52,196 bases of DNA from Chitinophagaceae bacterium UBA7600 (GTDB lineage: Bacteria > Bacteroidota > Bacteroidia > Chitinophagales > Chitinophagaceae). Positions within the stretch are counted from its first letter, which is position 1, and every line of letters begins with the position of its first letter. Position numbers and translations under genes: made by a program. The notes under the pieces were generated by a model. It worked only from the letters and a program-made list of their open reading frames with translations, had not been told where the DNA came from and did no database searches. This document shows, piece after piece, positions 24,612 to 34,771 of the stretch. The stretch is taken from NCBI GenBank assembly GCA_002478885.1, contig DLKC01000032.1:1-52196 (forward strand), given 5' to 3'.

Positions 24612-27600
24612 TTATTTCGCCAGGGACATTTGTTTGGTGTCGATCAACCGGCCATCTACGTATAACGAATACCGGAAGTTATTGCTGGCCATAGTGCCGG
24701 CATTGAAGTCTACACTGCCTTTGCCACTACCTCTTAACTGTATAAACCGGATTATTATACCTGAATTGTTTACGATCGCTATTTGTGCCGATTTATATTC
24801 CTGCGGCAATGTGTAATTGATCGTGGTTGTACCGGTGAACGGGTTCGGAATATTCTGGTAAAGCACCGCATTTTTATTTCCGTCGGCCTCCGCATTGCTT
24901 ATACCGGGGGCACTATTGTTTTTCGCAACGACTGTAGTTGGCAGCGTTGTGAAGTTGCGCGCTGTTGTGTAAGCCGAACTGCCACTTGTATAGTTAGCGC
25001 TTACTTTCCAGGTGTACTGCGTTGAAGGCAGCAGTCCTGTTGCTTTAAACGATGTGCCGGTAACCGTCTTGGTGGTTGCTCCACCTCCTGCCGTTGCCTT
25101 ACCATTGACCGTATAACTTAACGGTATTTCAGCACATGCCGTTGGCGCCAGCCATTGCAGTTTTGCGCTTGTTGAAGTAATATTTACTTCCGAAGGATTT
25201 TCAGGCTCGTTGAATTGGTCTGTTGTTTTATTCTGCAATTGATTCCAGTTGCTCTTGCAGCCCGCTGTGTTGCTGGCCCTGATCCTGAAGTCATAGGCCG
25301 TGCCGGCAGCCAACCCTGCAAGGTTATAGCTAAGTGCAGTCCCGAGGTTGCCGAGCGAAATCCATGTACCTGAAGATGATTGTTTATATGCTGCTTCGTA
25401 ATTATTGGCGCCGGCAACAGCCAGCCATGCATATTGCAGGCTGCAGGTGGTGGCATTCGACATTGCAAGACCGGTGACATTGCCCGCTTTTTCATTTACC
25501 AGTACTGTTTTGTTGCTGCATACCGCCAATGATACGCAGCCACCTTCTCCTCTTACAAAAATGGTTACCGTGGCTGATGGTGCAAACTTATAGCTATCGC
25601 CCGAGGCAACAGGGCCGGTTCCACAGCCTGAATGATACCATTGCCAATGGGTTGCTGAATGGAGATCGCCCGACACCGTTAGCGTAGTGCTATCGCCGCT
25701 GCAGACGGCTGTATTGCCGGTAATGGCAAACACCTCAGGATTTACGCAACCATTGATCTCGTATGCCCCTATATCAAAATAGGTTTCCTGTGGACGGGCA
25801 GTACCGGCAATGTCCAACTGCAACGGCACGAAGGCTCCCGTATTGCGGGCAGGGGAGGCTGGCTGTATGGAAAGGCCATCGTCGGGTGTTGCAAAAATAT
25901 TATCAGCACCATATATGTCATTTGCATTATTAAACAGCGGGTCAGCGAATACATTAAGGCCCGAATCTGCATATCCTGACGGGATGCCGTCTTTGATAAT
26001 GGAATTCTTCACGAAACCCGTGGCGCCACCGGAAACATAAGCCTGCTTTCTATTGACGGTTGCACCAGCATCTGTATTATTCCATAAAATCGTATTTATC
26101 AAATCGGCATGTACTATTGCCGTTGAGTTTGTTTTGGTTACATAAATACCGCCTGTTTCTACGGCGCCATTATTATTGGCGATTGTGCAATTGGTAAGGG
26201 GCACTGAAATATTTGCCTGGTAATTAGATGCGGTTAAATATAAACTACCACCTCTTGCCCCCTTATTATTATTGAAAACACAATTGTCAAATTTGCTCGC
26301 AATGATTCCCCTTACATCTGTTTGAATATAGGCTGCACCGCCATTATCACCTGCTGTGTTACTATCAAACAAGCAATTGTTGAAATCAAAATCATTCAGG
26401 TCAGCATCGTAGGCATATAAGCGAACAGCGCCGCCGGTAGTGGTGGCGGCATTGTTTTTAAAAATACAATTGCTGGCATAGCCTGTAAAACTCCCATCGG
26501 CATTTATTTGCAAGGCGCCGCTTGATAACGGGGTAGTATTGCCATCAAATATTGTATGGTTAATTTCGGCACTACCTGCATAACTGTTTTGATAAAAATA
26601 CATGCCCCCAATACCTGATACAGCACTATTATTTTTTATCGTGCAGTTATCCATGTGAAAACGGGAATTCCCAAAACTGTTTAACACAAGCGCGCCGCCA
26701 TAAGCGTCAGAACTGTTTGATTCAATATTGCAATCTGAAACAGTTAAATCAACTATGTTACCCACATTTGTTTTTTCAATATAGATGGCACCGCCCCTGG
26801 CTTTGGCATGGCTGTTTGTAATATCCGTATGTTTAATACCTGCTATCATATTATAAGCATAGAGATAAATGGCGCCACCATGAGACGTTGTGGTATTTAA
26901 TGTGGTGCTGCTGTTGTTAAAGCTGCAACTGTCGATATTGATATTTGCCGTATCTGACGTGCTGCTTGTATAAAAATAGAGGCTGCCACCGTAGTTGGCT
27001 GCTGTGTTTCCTTCGAACACATTATTTACAAGATCCACGTTCATTCCGGCACTTCCGTTATTGGAAAAAATCATCGCGCCACCGCTACCTGTTGATATGT
27101 TATTTGTATAAGTGCAGTTATTGTAGCTGATGCTGTACAGCGCATTTTTATATTGCGTATAGTGATAGGTGGCCCCACCGCCCGCCGCAGTGTCATTCTT
27201 AAAATTACAGTTGCTGACAGACAGCTTATCGACATGATAATTATACAAGGCACCGCCATTTGTTGTTGCCTTATTGCCGGTAAAATCACTATGATCGATA
27301 TTCAGTTCTACCGTGCCATTCTGATAGCCGTTTGAATAAATAGCGCCTCCATTTGTTCCCTTATTATTTGTAAAAATATTTTTACTAAGGGTGGCGGTTA
27401 CCCATCCGTTGTCGCTGGCATTGTTATACACCGCGCCTGCCGTATGATTTGTAAAGGACGAGTTTTTTAGTGTGTAGGTAATATGAGGAGTACCGAATCC
27501 GTAGGAGTAGTTATTCAGGTAAAGGCCATAGCTGTTGGCATCGAAGCTGCAACTATCAATTTCATAACTCAGGATTTTATTGTAGGCGGTTGTGCCGGAA

Positions 27601-30600
27601 TTAGCGCCATTCAGGTAGATGGCAGTAACGGTATTGGCAAACTTGCAGTTGGTAACCTTGCCTGTACTCATGCCTGGGGCACCAGATCCAATATGTTGAA
27701 TGCCGCCGGAATTGGCCGTGAATGTGCAGTTGTCTGCATTAATATTGATTTTACCCGAGGTCGCATAAACAGCATAACCCGAACAGGAATCAAAGCTGCA
27801 CTTGCTTAGATTGATGTTCATATTGTCGTCATTAAGGAAACTACCACTATTGTAAATGGCACCGCCTGCATTGGGCGCATCATCGTCTGTGAATGCGCAG
27901 CCATTAACTGTAAGGGTCAATATTCCTTTGCTGTCGGTATAGTTGGTAATAGCTCCGCCGTAACCGGAGGTTGTGTTGGTTTTGTTGTGGAGGAATTGTG
28001 TTTGATTGATGCTGTATTTGATGGTGCCTTTATACTGGGCATCATTAAAAATGGCTGCGCCGTTTGGCGAATTGTTGTATTGAAAAATACAACTGTCTAT
28101 GGCCAGTGATATATTACCGAAAGGCCCGTTGGAGCCTGGAGAGGCATCTACGCAGATTGCACCGCCACGCTCCCCGTAAGCGTTGTTGTATGTATAATTC
28201 TGGCTGAATGTACATTTCAAAAAAACCGTTTGAGCACCCCGGTCAAAATATTGCGACAGATAGACAGCGCCACCCTGCGCAGCCAGGTTATTTGCGAAGA
28301 AACAGTTTTTGAAAAGAGGCCTCCCGGCATTTGCGCTGTCGTACGACAGCAATACAGCACCGCCGCGGTACAAAGAAGGATATGTCGTAGATCCGTTTGC
28401 ATAGCCATCCCTGACCGTAAAGCCATCAATGGTTGAATTTTTGGTAGCGTTTAAAACAGTAAGTACATGATAAGCATTGTCGGTAGCCGTCACAGGCACG
28501 CCGATATCGCCGCTGAGTACGGTTTCATTTAGCGCGCTGTTGCGCTGTTCAATTTTTGTTTCCGTGCCGTTGAATCCGCCGTAAATATTTGTGTTGTTAT
28601 CTACAATAAATGTATAGAGCCGGGCGGCACTGCCTCCGGTGATGTTATAAGTGGATGTGGGATAATAAACGCCTTTTGCAACCCATATTGTATCGCCCGG
28701 AACGGCCTTGTCAATGGCATCCTGTATCTTAACAAATGCATTGACCCAGCTTGTGCCATTGTTAAGGCCGGTTGCCGTTTTGTTTACATAATACCTCGTT
28801 ACGCGTTTTGCAGGTGCCGGCTCAGATTTCCAGATGCCCCTGCCATAGGTGCCGCAATAAACACGCCGCCCGATCATGTCCTGCACAACTTCTATTTGTG
28901 TAATGGGTACGGTGGGTAGATTTTTGGAGAAATATGTCCAAACCGAATCTTTGTCTGCAAGAAAAAATACGCCGATGTCAGTTCCTGCATAAATGCCAAA
29001 TTCATCATATGCTGTACACAATGCAGGCACATTGGGTAAGTTATAGGAAATGTTTTTCCACGTAGAATCGGGTTGCAGGCGAAACACTTTGTAACCGCTG
29101 TCATACCCAGGGATGGTAACGATGAGATTATTCGGGTACGCATCATCGGTAAACTGGATATCTGAGATGGGCAGGTCTTTCCCGGTTATTAAGTTGGAGG
29201 TGGTTTGCTGCCATTTGTAATCAGCGCCCAGTAAGCCCGGATACAGCAAATTAGTGCTCATAATCTTTTTCACGTTCCCATCCTTGTAGAACGCAATATT
29301 GTTGCTGTTGTTTTTATTCCACGCTATTTCCTTAATATCACCCGGGTTAAAATCATCCCATATTACCGACCAGTTACTTCCAAAGCTATTGCTGAAATAA
29401 AGTTCGTTATAACCTGCAAGGATGGATTGAAATTCATTTGGATTTACTTCGAGCGGCGTGTCCCAGGTGCCAATACCCTTACCATCAGCACCAATTTTTT
29501 CCGACGGTGTGATGTCGGTCTCTGTCCAGCCGAAAGCAAGATCATTTCTATGCAGGTAAATTTTTCCGTTCTGCACTTCCGTGTAACGGTAATCAAGGAG
29601 GTCTTTACGGCCGGAGAAGGCATTAAAGCCATCGCCACCTCCTGCAACATCGAAATGCAGCGGGTTAAATACATCTCCCGACGAAACTATCGCTGCAACG
29701 GTATTGGCTTTGCTACCATTATCCTGCGCTCCTCCAATTACTTCGGTAGCAAAATAAGGCGAGGCTGTATTTACATCAAAGTGATAGAACTGGGTGATGG
29801 ACATGCCTACCCATCGCTTCTCCCAATGGGTATCATCAGTTCCGCCTGGGGATGCCCAGAAACCGCCATCAGTACCGCAAACGATCGTGCCGGAGAAAGG
29901 GCTGAACTCGATCATATGGATATCTGCATGCACATAGTCATCGGAAGAACTGCCTTCATAACAGGTGTGTACCCAACTTATGCCGGCATCATAGCTTACC
30001 CACATACCAATGCCACCCACCATGATCTTTGCTGCATTGCCGGGGTCGACTGCAAAAGCAAGATCGTATTCGCTCTGGCCATCTGCATATACATCTTCCA
30101 ACCCGTCATGAGCGAGTATATTCAAGCTGTGCCCATCGAGTATGTTCAATATGTTTTTCCCCTGGTTTAAAGAAGTGTAGACCCCCTCCAGGCCCCGCCC
30201 GCTGTTGGCGGCTATGATATAAAGGTTATCCGGCGCTGCTGCTGATACCGCAATTTTTAGCCTGGTAACATCGGCATCGAGGTTAGGCATGTTGGCCGTA
30301 ATATCAGTAAGCGTTCCGTTTGAAGACCGGTACAACTTGTTTGAAGTTGATACATAGAAAACATTGCTGTTCGTTGGATGAAATTCAATATCCCAAACAT
30401 CTTCGCCACTTAACAGTTTTGTGTTGGTCGCCCAACCGTCATCGGTATAAAACAAACCCTTGGACGTGCATGCATACATCTTACCGGCATTGGAAGGATG
30501 CATGATTAATTTGTGTGCACTAACCAACTCATCTTTGCCGAAGACCAACGAAGTCGGCGTCCAGGTTGTACCGCCATCCGTTGTTCGCAAAATGCCTACG

Positions 30601-31211
30601 CTTGGTGTTATCGGAACAATACCTTCTGTTGTGCGGTCGTTACTGGCAGACCAGTCGCCATCACCTGTGAGAATAAAAATTTTGTTTGGTGTTGCTGCAT
30701 TAACGGCAATGCCCGAAATGCTCAGTACTTCGTTATTGTCTGTAAGCGGTTTCCATGGTTTATCAAAACCCGGAAGGTTCGGGTTATAGACACCAGCTAC
30801 ATCTGTCTTCCATAAACCTCCTCCTGCAGAACCGACGAGCCATGTATCCGCGTCAATAAACGCTACGCAGTTGACCCTGCCAATTCCGTCTTCCGTATCA
30901 AAGGGGCCTACAAATTGCCAGTTGCCAGATGCTTCTGCTCCGCTGTTTTGTAGTTGTTGCAAGGCATCAATATCGCGATCTATATAATTATCAATTTCAC
31001 CACGGTCATTCAAATGCGATGCATAAAAATATTCCATGCGCCTCCATCTTTTATGCGCGGCACGAACGGGTTTCCCTTTAAAGAGACTGTCCATTTGTCT
31101 TTGCAGTTCTTTAAAATTGACTGGTTTTTTTCGCCCGGTATTTAAAGGTTGCTGCGCATCGGCAACTGCTGCAAAGCAGATGATCAAAAGCAGTAAGAAG
31201 GTCGATTTCAT
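24612..31211 (-). CDS. Giant T9SS protein: propeller plus PMP-like beta-helix
   Basis: This 2199-residue protein has a signal peptide (KSTFLLLLIICFAAVADAQ). Residues about 95-800 form sortilin/BNR-like beta-propeller blades with Asp-box motifs (for example RTTDGGTTWTPT). About 805-1815 is a long right-handed beta-helix of some twenty units, each with GGA(I/L/V/A)Y and F-x-x-N motifs, as in chlamydial polymorphic membrane proteins. An Ig-like segment (about 1818-1905, AVCSGDSTTLTVSG) and two fibronectin type III domains (to about 2100) follow. The end is a T9SS type A sorting domain (LYQNIPNPFTGTTTINYTLP). A surface adhesin or matrix protein is the likely role. The reading frame is intact throughout. 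Antisense open frames inside it are composition artefacts. Confidence 0.85.
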   Translation of the reverse strand: MKSTFLLLLIICFAAVADAQQPLNTGRKKPVNFKELQRQMDSLFKGKPVRAAHKRWRRMEYFYASHLNDRGEIDNYIDRDIDALQQLQNSGAEASGNWQFVGPFDTEDGIGRVNCVAFIDADTWLVGSAGGGLWKTDVAGVYNPNLPGFDKPWKPLTDNNEVLSISGIAVNAATPNKIFILTGDGDWSASNDRTTEGIVPITPSVGILRTTDGGTTWTPTSLVFGKDELVSAHKLIMHPSNAGKMYACTSKGLFYTDDGWATNTKLLSGEDVWDIEFHPTNSNVFYVSTSNKLYRSSNGTLTDITANMPNLDADVTRLKIAVSAAAPDNLYIIAANSGRGLEGVYTSLNQGKNILNILDGHSLNILAHDGLEDVYADGQSEYDLAFAVDPGNAAKIMVGGIGMWVSYDAGISWVHTCYEGSSSDDYVHADIHMIEFSPFSGTIVCGTDGGFWASPGGTDDTHWEKRWVGMSITQFYHFDVNTASPYFATEVIGGAQDNGSKANTVAAIVSSGDVFNPLHFDVAGGGDGFNAFSGRKDLLDYRYTEVQNGKIYLHRNDLAFGWTETDITPSEKIGADGKGIGTWDTPLEVNPNEFQSILAGYNELYFSNSFGSNWSVIWDDFNPGDIKEIAWNKNNSNNIAFYKDGNVKKIMSTNLLYPGLLGADYKWQQTTSNLITGKDLPISDIQFTDDAYPNNLIVTIPGYDSGYKVFRLQPDSTWKNISYNLPNVPALCTAYDEFGIYAGTDIGVFFLADKDSVWTYFSKNLPTVPITQIEVVQDMIGRRVYCGTYGRGIWKSEPAPAKRVTRYYVNKTATGLNNGTSWVNAFVKIQDAIDKAVPGDTIWVAKGVYYPTSTYNITGGSAARLYTFIVDNNTNIYGGFNGTETKIEQRNSALNETVLSGDIGVPVTATDNAYHVLTVLNATKNSTIDGFTVRDGYANGSTTYPSLYRGGAVLLSYDSANAGRPLFKNCFFANNLAAQGGAVYLSQYFDRGAQTVFLKCTFSQNYTYNNAYGERGGAICVDASPGSNGPFGNISLAIDSCIFQYNNSPNGAAIFNDAQYKGTIKYSINQTQFLHNKTNTTSGYGGAITNYTDSKGILTLTVNGCAFTDDDAPNAGGAIYNSGSFLNDDNMNINLSKCSFDSCSGYAVYATSGKININADNCTFTANSGGIQHIGSGAPGMSTGKVTNCKFANTVTAIYLNGANSGTTAYNKILSYEIDSCSFDANSYGLYLNNYSYGFGTPHITYTLKNSSFTNHTAGAVYNNASDNGWVTATLSKNIFTNNKGTNGGAIYSNGYQNGTVELNIDHSDFTGNKATTNGGALYNYHVDKLSVSNCNFKNDTAAGGGATYHYTQYKNALYSISYNNCTYTNNISTGSGGAMIFSNNGSAGMNVDLVNNVFEGNTAANYGGSLYFYTSSTSDTANINIDSCSFNNSSTTLNTTTSHGGAIYLYAYNMIAGIKHTDITNSHAKARGGAIYIEKTNVGNIVDLTVSDCNIESNSSDAYGGALVLNSFGNSRFHMDNCTIKNNSAVSGIGGMYFYQNSYAGSAEINHTIFDGNTTPLSSGALQINADGSFTGYASNCIFKNNAATTTGGAVRLYAYDADLNDFDFNNCLFDSNTAGDNGGAAYIQTDVRGIIASKFDNCVFNNNKGARGGSLYLTASNYQANISVPLTNCTIANNNGAVETGGIYVTKTNSTAIVHADLINTILWNNTDAGATVNRKQAYVSGGATGFVKNSIIKDGIPSGYADSGLNVFADPLFNNANDIYGADNIFATPDDGLSIQPASPARNTGAFVPLQLDIAGTARPQETYFDIGAYEINGCVNPEVFAITGNTAVCSGDSTTLTVSGDLHSATHWQWYHSGCGTGPVASGDSYKFAPSATVTIFVRGEGGCVSLAVCSNKTVLVNEKAGNVTGLAMSNATTCSLQYAWLAVAGANNYEAAYKQSSSGTWISLGNLGTALSYNLAGLAAGTAYDFRIRASNTAGCKSNWNQLQNKTTDQFNEPENPSEVNITSTSAKLQWLAPTACAEIPLSYTVNGKATAGGGATTKTVTGTSFKATGLLPSTQYTWKVSANYTSGSSAYTTARNFTTLPTTVVAKNNSAPGISNAEADGNKNAVLYQNIPNPFTGTTTINYTLPQEYKSAQIAIVNNSGIIIRFIQLRGSGKGSVDFNAGTMASNNFRYSLYVDGRLIDTKQMSLAK

Positions 31212-31643
31212 AGCAAGGTTATTTATGGTTTTTAGTTCTGGTCGTGTTTATTTTATCTGGTTTGTTTTTCGTGGAAGGATATAGGTAACGCTGGTCCGGC
31301 CTGCCTGTTTTCATAGCATCATTCCTGCGCTAAAGTGCCGGCTGTCCGGCATCGCACTCTTGTGCTGTATATTGTTAAGCAGCTGGTGCTGTTCAGTTGA
31401 AAACACTGTTGCAATTGCATGCTCACGGTTGCACTGCCGTACAAGTGTGCGACGCAACGAAGCTCAATAGCAGTAATGCAGCCGGGCACATCCATCTTTC
31501 TCACGAAACATCTGTTAAACAACTAAAACAAATCTACCCAGTACGGCGGCCATCAAAAATACCACAAAAGGGGCAGGGGCGGCGCTGCCGGTTAGCGTTA
31601 ACGGTGTCAGGCAACATACACGTTGTAAAAGAAAAAATTAGTG
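31212..31643. other. Intergenic region with a paired repeat
   Basis: This 432-bp gap lies between the large beta-helix gene and the histidine kinase gene, both on the minus strand. It contains the inverted pair at 31333-31492. The remaining part, around 31560-31610, is G+C-richer and holds a short CCGGTTAGCGTTAACGG-type imperfect hairpin. No gene is recognised. Confidence 0.45.
31333..31492. repeat. Inverted repeat pair with shortened left arm
   Basis: The left arm reads CCGGCATCGCACTCTTGTGC; the bases between GGCATCGC and ACTC that other arms carry (CTGTTGCGTCGC) are missing, as if deleted between two TCGC copies. The right arm is ACAAGTGTGCGACGCAAC (31441-31458) and ends in AGCCGGGCAC. The centre is about 75 bp. 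Confidence 0.72.
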
Positions 31644-34600
31644 TTACAAAGGAAACGAAACAATGATCTCTGTTCCCTCACCAATTGCAGCATTAATTTG
31701 GAATGTTCCTTTGTGCGTTGCTGTGCGTTTCTGCATATTAGAAAGCCCGTTGCCATTCTTTACCGTGGCTGTGTTAAAACCATTGCCATCATCACTTATG
31801 CGCACCTGCAATTTTTGATTTTGCAGCGTAAGCGCCACCCGTATGTTGTGACAACCGGAATATTTTACCGCGTTATTTACCGCTTCTTTAAAAATGAGGT
31901 AGATATCCCTGCGCATTTCCATGGATATCTGCATTACATCTGTTGATGGTTCTTTATTGAATTCAAAATTTATATCCGCAGGGGTACAGCGTTCATTGGC
32001 AAAATTGAGCATGCGGTCTTCGATGCTTTTAAAATCGTCGTTGCCGGGTTTTATCATCCACACAATGTCACTCATGTTTTCGATCATCTCTTCGCTGTTG
32101 CTACTGATTTTGTTAAGCAACTCAGCACTTTGCGGGTGACTTTCTTTTACCTGGTTGTTGACAATACTGCTGTACATACGAATACTGCTGAGCGTGCTGC
32201 CAACATCGTCGTGCAGATCGCTGGCAATTTTATTGCGGACGGCCTGTATTTTTAAAACCTCGTTTAGCCTGTACCTGTAAAATGAATAGACAGCAGCAAG
32301 CAGCAACAAGATAACTGCAGAAATGAACCACCATGTTTGCCAGAACGGCGGGACAATAGTAACCGGGATTCTTACTGTAGCCACATTGCTATTAAAGCCA
32401 TTTGTGCCTTCGACAACAAAGCTGTAAGTACCTGGGTCGAGATGCGAATACAACGCTTTAAAATTCTGTTTGCTGTCTGTTATCCAGTCATCATCCCATC
32501 CCTCCAGTTTGTATCGCACTTTGTTATTTGCGGGGTTCAGGTGATCGATTAATTCGTAGGAGATAATGACCGGGAATTCGTCATATGCTATGCGCAGCCC
32601 CTTTTGAGCAACCAGTCCGGCGTTGCTTATGATCTTGTCGCCGGTTTGTACCTGAACAATGCTTAATTGTGGTCTTAATGTGTATGGCGATAGGGCATCT
32701 TTGTTAACTTTCACGAAAGCATTTTCGACACCGATATAAAGGTTGCCTTCAGGATCGAAATACTGTGTGCCTGTTATTGCCTTTAATTCTGGTATGGGAT
32801 AGGCGGTAAACGAATAGTCTGTTTCACTAAACAGCACGATGCTTTTTGGTTGCATAATAAAATGCCTGCCATTGTTGTCGGTAAAAAGCGAAAAGCAATT
32901 ATTATCCGGCAAGCCGTTTTTTTCTGTGAACTGTTTTAATTCATTCCTGCGAAGGTCATAGATAAAAAAGCCTTCATCGGAAGCGATGTAAAGAACGCTT
33001 TTTGCAACAGCGATTACATCTTCCTGGAATGAAACCGGCGGAAGGTCAATGCCATTTTTGTCCCTCGTTACGTGCAGCAGTTTTTGTTCATCAACATTAT
33101 AGTGATACAATTGAGAAGCGGCAATAATCCAAAGACTGTTGCTGTTATCGGGCTCGGGGATGGCAACAGGATAATCCAGTTTTATTTTTTCAGCGGTAAA
33201 GAGTGTGTCAATCGTTGACGCAGTGTAGTTGCAGCGGAAGAAATCGCCATGCGCATTGCTCATGTAATAGTTGCCTGATTTATCTGCGTAACTCAACCAG
33301 TCAAATACCATTTTTTTACCACCAATTTTTTTTCCGGGCGGTTGCAGGTATTCGTATTGAAAGGTCTTGCTGTTAAAAATACCCACGCCATCGTTGTACG
33401 CAGAAAAAACAAAGTAGTCGTTGTTGAGCACTTCCAGGTACTGCAGGTATTTTGAAGCGAACCCCTGCTTTTCGGGGTTGTGAACAATAAAGTTTTTGCC
33501 TTTGCTGTATTGTATCAGCCCTTCCGATGTTGCCAACCAGGTGTCACCACCCTTTAGTTGCACATCGGTAACCGATATCATATTTTTTTCATTACTCAGC
33601 GGGGGAATAATGCTGTATTCATACCTGTTGTACCAGGTGTTCAACTCCGCGATTGAGTTGTCTTCGGTCGCGAACCAGAAAACACCATTTGCAGCTTCTG
33701 CGATATCGTTAATACTGTTATCGGGCAGGCTATTATGCCACTGCGCATCATAGCGAAAATTGGTAAGTACACTTTTATCATGATCATAAAAAAACAAACC
33801 ATCAGCCGGGGTCGCTATGTACATGTTGTTGTTTTTATCCCGTGATATTTTTTTTATTTCCGGCAAAAGCTTTTTTCCGGCATTATCCTGTAAAACAATT
33901 TCCCTCCAAAGACCGGTTGATGTATTAAGTGCAAACACTCCACTTTTGGTTCCTATCCACATCGTTTCTTCGTCTGCTTCGGTAATAGCGGTAATATTTT
34001 GAGTAGGCAGTGGATTGTAGCCGCGGAAATATTCCTTCACCGGTGAGAATTTCCCATTTTCCGTGTTGTAAATAAGCAGCCCATCCTGTGTTGTACCAAC
34101 CCATATTTTGTTGTTCTTGTCCCTGCAAACTCCATACGTGTAAGTGCTTGCGATTTGCTCCGGCAACGGCACTCTCGTGATGTTTTCAGATCCCAGGTCG
34201 ACTATTGATATGCTCCTGTAAGTGCAAAGAAACAGTTTATTGCCGATCTGTTTTATCCGTTGCACTACAGGTTTAATGCCAGCTGCAACTTCTTTTTCTT
34301 CCGGCTTAAAATAGGTAAATTTCCCCGAAGCAATATTCAGTTTAGCGAGTCCTTCCACACCACCGATCCAGATGTTTCCACCATCATAATGCAGGCAGCG
34401 TATATTGTGTATCGGGCACGAAACCGATTCGGGGCCGGTAACCGGGTATTTGTCAAATTCATACCCGTTGAAACGGTAGAAACCATCGTTTGTGCCAACA
34501 TACACATAACCGCCTGAATCAGCTGCAACGGCTCTTGTTATCGGGGTAAGTAAGCCTGGTGCTTTAACAGCTGTAAAATGAAAATTCTTTTGCGCATACA

Positions 34601-34661
34601 GCGATTGTATGCACGAAGTGGCAAGCAACGTACAGAGAAATATTTTGTGCAGCAGGGTCAA
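31644..34661 (-). CDS. Propeller/Y_Y_Y sensor histidine kinase
   Basis: This 1005-residue membrane kinase has a signal peptide (LLHKIFLCTLLATSCIQSLYA). Two periplasmic seven-bladed propellers (about 30-690) follow, with repeats such as DKNNKIWVGTTQDGLLIYN. Next come a Y_Y_Y domain (about 690-770, SHLDPGTYSFVVEGTN) and one membrane helix (about 775-795, WWFISAVILLLLAAVYSF). The HisKA_3 motif SDLHDDVGSTLSS has phospho-acceptor His817. The HATPase region shows NNAVKYSG (N box), DDGNGFN and GNGLSNM. It partners with the LuxR regulator just upstream on the same strand (gap ~110 bp with a repeat arm), as expected for NarL-type pairs. The ligand is unknown; related proteins bind glycans or envelope signals. 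Confidence 0.92.
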   Translation of the reverse strand: MTLLHKIFLCTLLATSCIQSLYAQKNFHFTAVKAPGLLTPITRAVAADSGGYVYVGTNDGFYRFNGYEFDKYPVTGPESVSCPIHNIRCLHYDGGNIWIGGVEGLAKLNIASGKFTYFKPEEKEVAAGIKPVVQRIKQIGNKLFLCTYRSISIVDLGSENITRVPLPEQIASTYTYGVCRDKNNKIWVGTTQDGLLIYNTENGKFSPVKEYFRGYNPLPTQNITAITEADEETMWIGTKSGVFALNTSTGLWREIVLQDNAGKKLLPEIKKISRDKNNNMYIATPADGLFFYDHDKSVLTNFRYDAQWHNSLPDNSINDIAEAANGVFWFATEDNSIAELNTWYNRYEYSIIPPLSNEKNMISVTDVQLKGGDTWLATSEGLIQYSKGKNFIVHNPEKQGFASKYLQYLEVLNNDYFVFSAYNDGVGIFNSKTFQYEYLQPPGKKIGGKKMVFDWLSYADKSGNYYMSNAHGDFFRCNYTASTIDTLFTAEKIKLDYPVAIPEPDNSNSLWIIAASQLYHYNVDEQKLLHVTRDKNGIDLPPVSFQEDVIAVAKSVLYIASDEGFFIYDLRRNELKQFTEKNGLPDNNCFSLFTDNNGRHFIMQPKSIVLFSETDYSFTAYPIPELKAITGTQYFDPEGNLYIGVENAFVKVNKDALSPYTLRPQLSIVQVQTGDKIISNAGLVAQKGLRIAYDEFPVIISYELIDHLNPANNKVRYKLEGWDDDWITDSKQNFKALYSHLDPGTYSFVVEGTNGFNSNVATVRIPVTIVPPFWQTWWFISAVILLLLAAVYSFYRYRLNEVLKIQAVRNKIASDLHDDVGSTLSSIRMYSSIVNNQVKESHPQSAELLNKISSNSEEMIENMSDIVWMIKPGNDDFKSIEDRMLNFANERCTPADINFEFNKEPSTDVMQISMEMRRDIYLIFKEAVNNAVKYSGCHNIRVALTLQNQKLQVRISDDGNGFNTATVKNGNGLSNMQKRTATHKGTFQINAAIGEGTEIIVSFPL

Positions 34662-34690
34662 TGTATTTCAGAAGGTTTTAAATCATTCGT

Positions 34691-34740
34691 TATATAACGG
34701 CATTGCTACTATCAACACCTGTTGTGTCACTCACTTGTAC
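34691..34740 (+). repeat. Single repeat arm, GTTGTGTCACTC subtype
   Basis: GTTGTGTCACTCACTTGTAC (34721-34740) is preceded by ATATAACGGCATTGC and ACACCT. It lies in the gap between the regulator stop and the kinase start. No facing arm was found between it and the regulator gene. Confidence 0.68.
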
Positions 34741-34771
34741 ATTAGCAACACGCATGAACATATGCCAAAGC

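Noticed and set aside
26000..28400. Apparent DNA repeats inside the giant protein gene
   Set aside because: They come from the beta-helix GGA-x-Y protein repeats and are too diverged in DNA to be a CRISPR or tandem array.
29427..30170. 247-residue open frame antisense to the giant protein gene
   Set aside because: It is fully contained in an intact coding region on the other strand and shows no family features.
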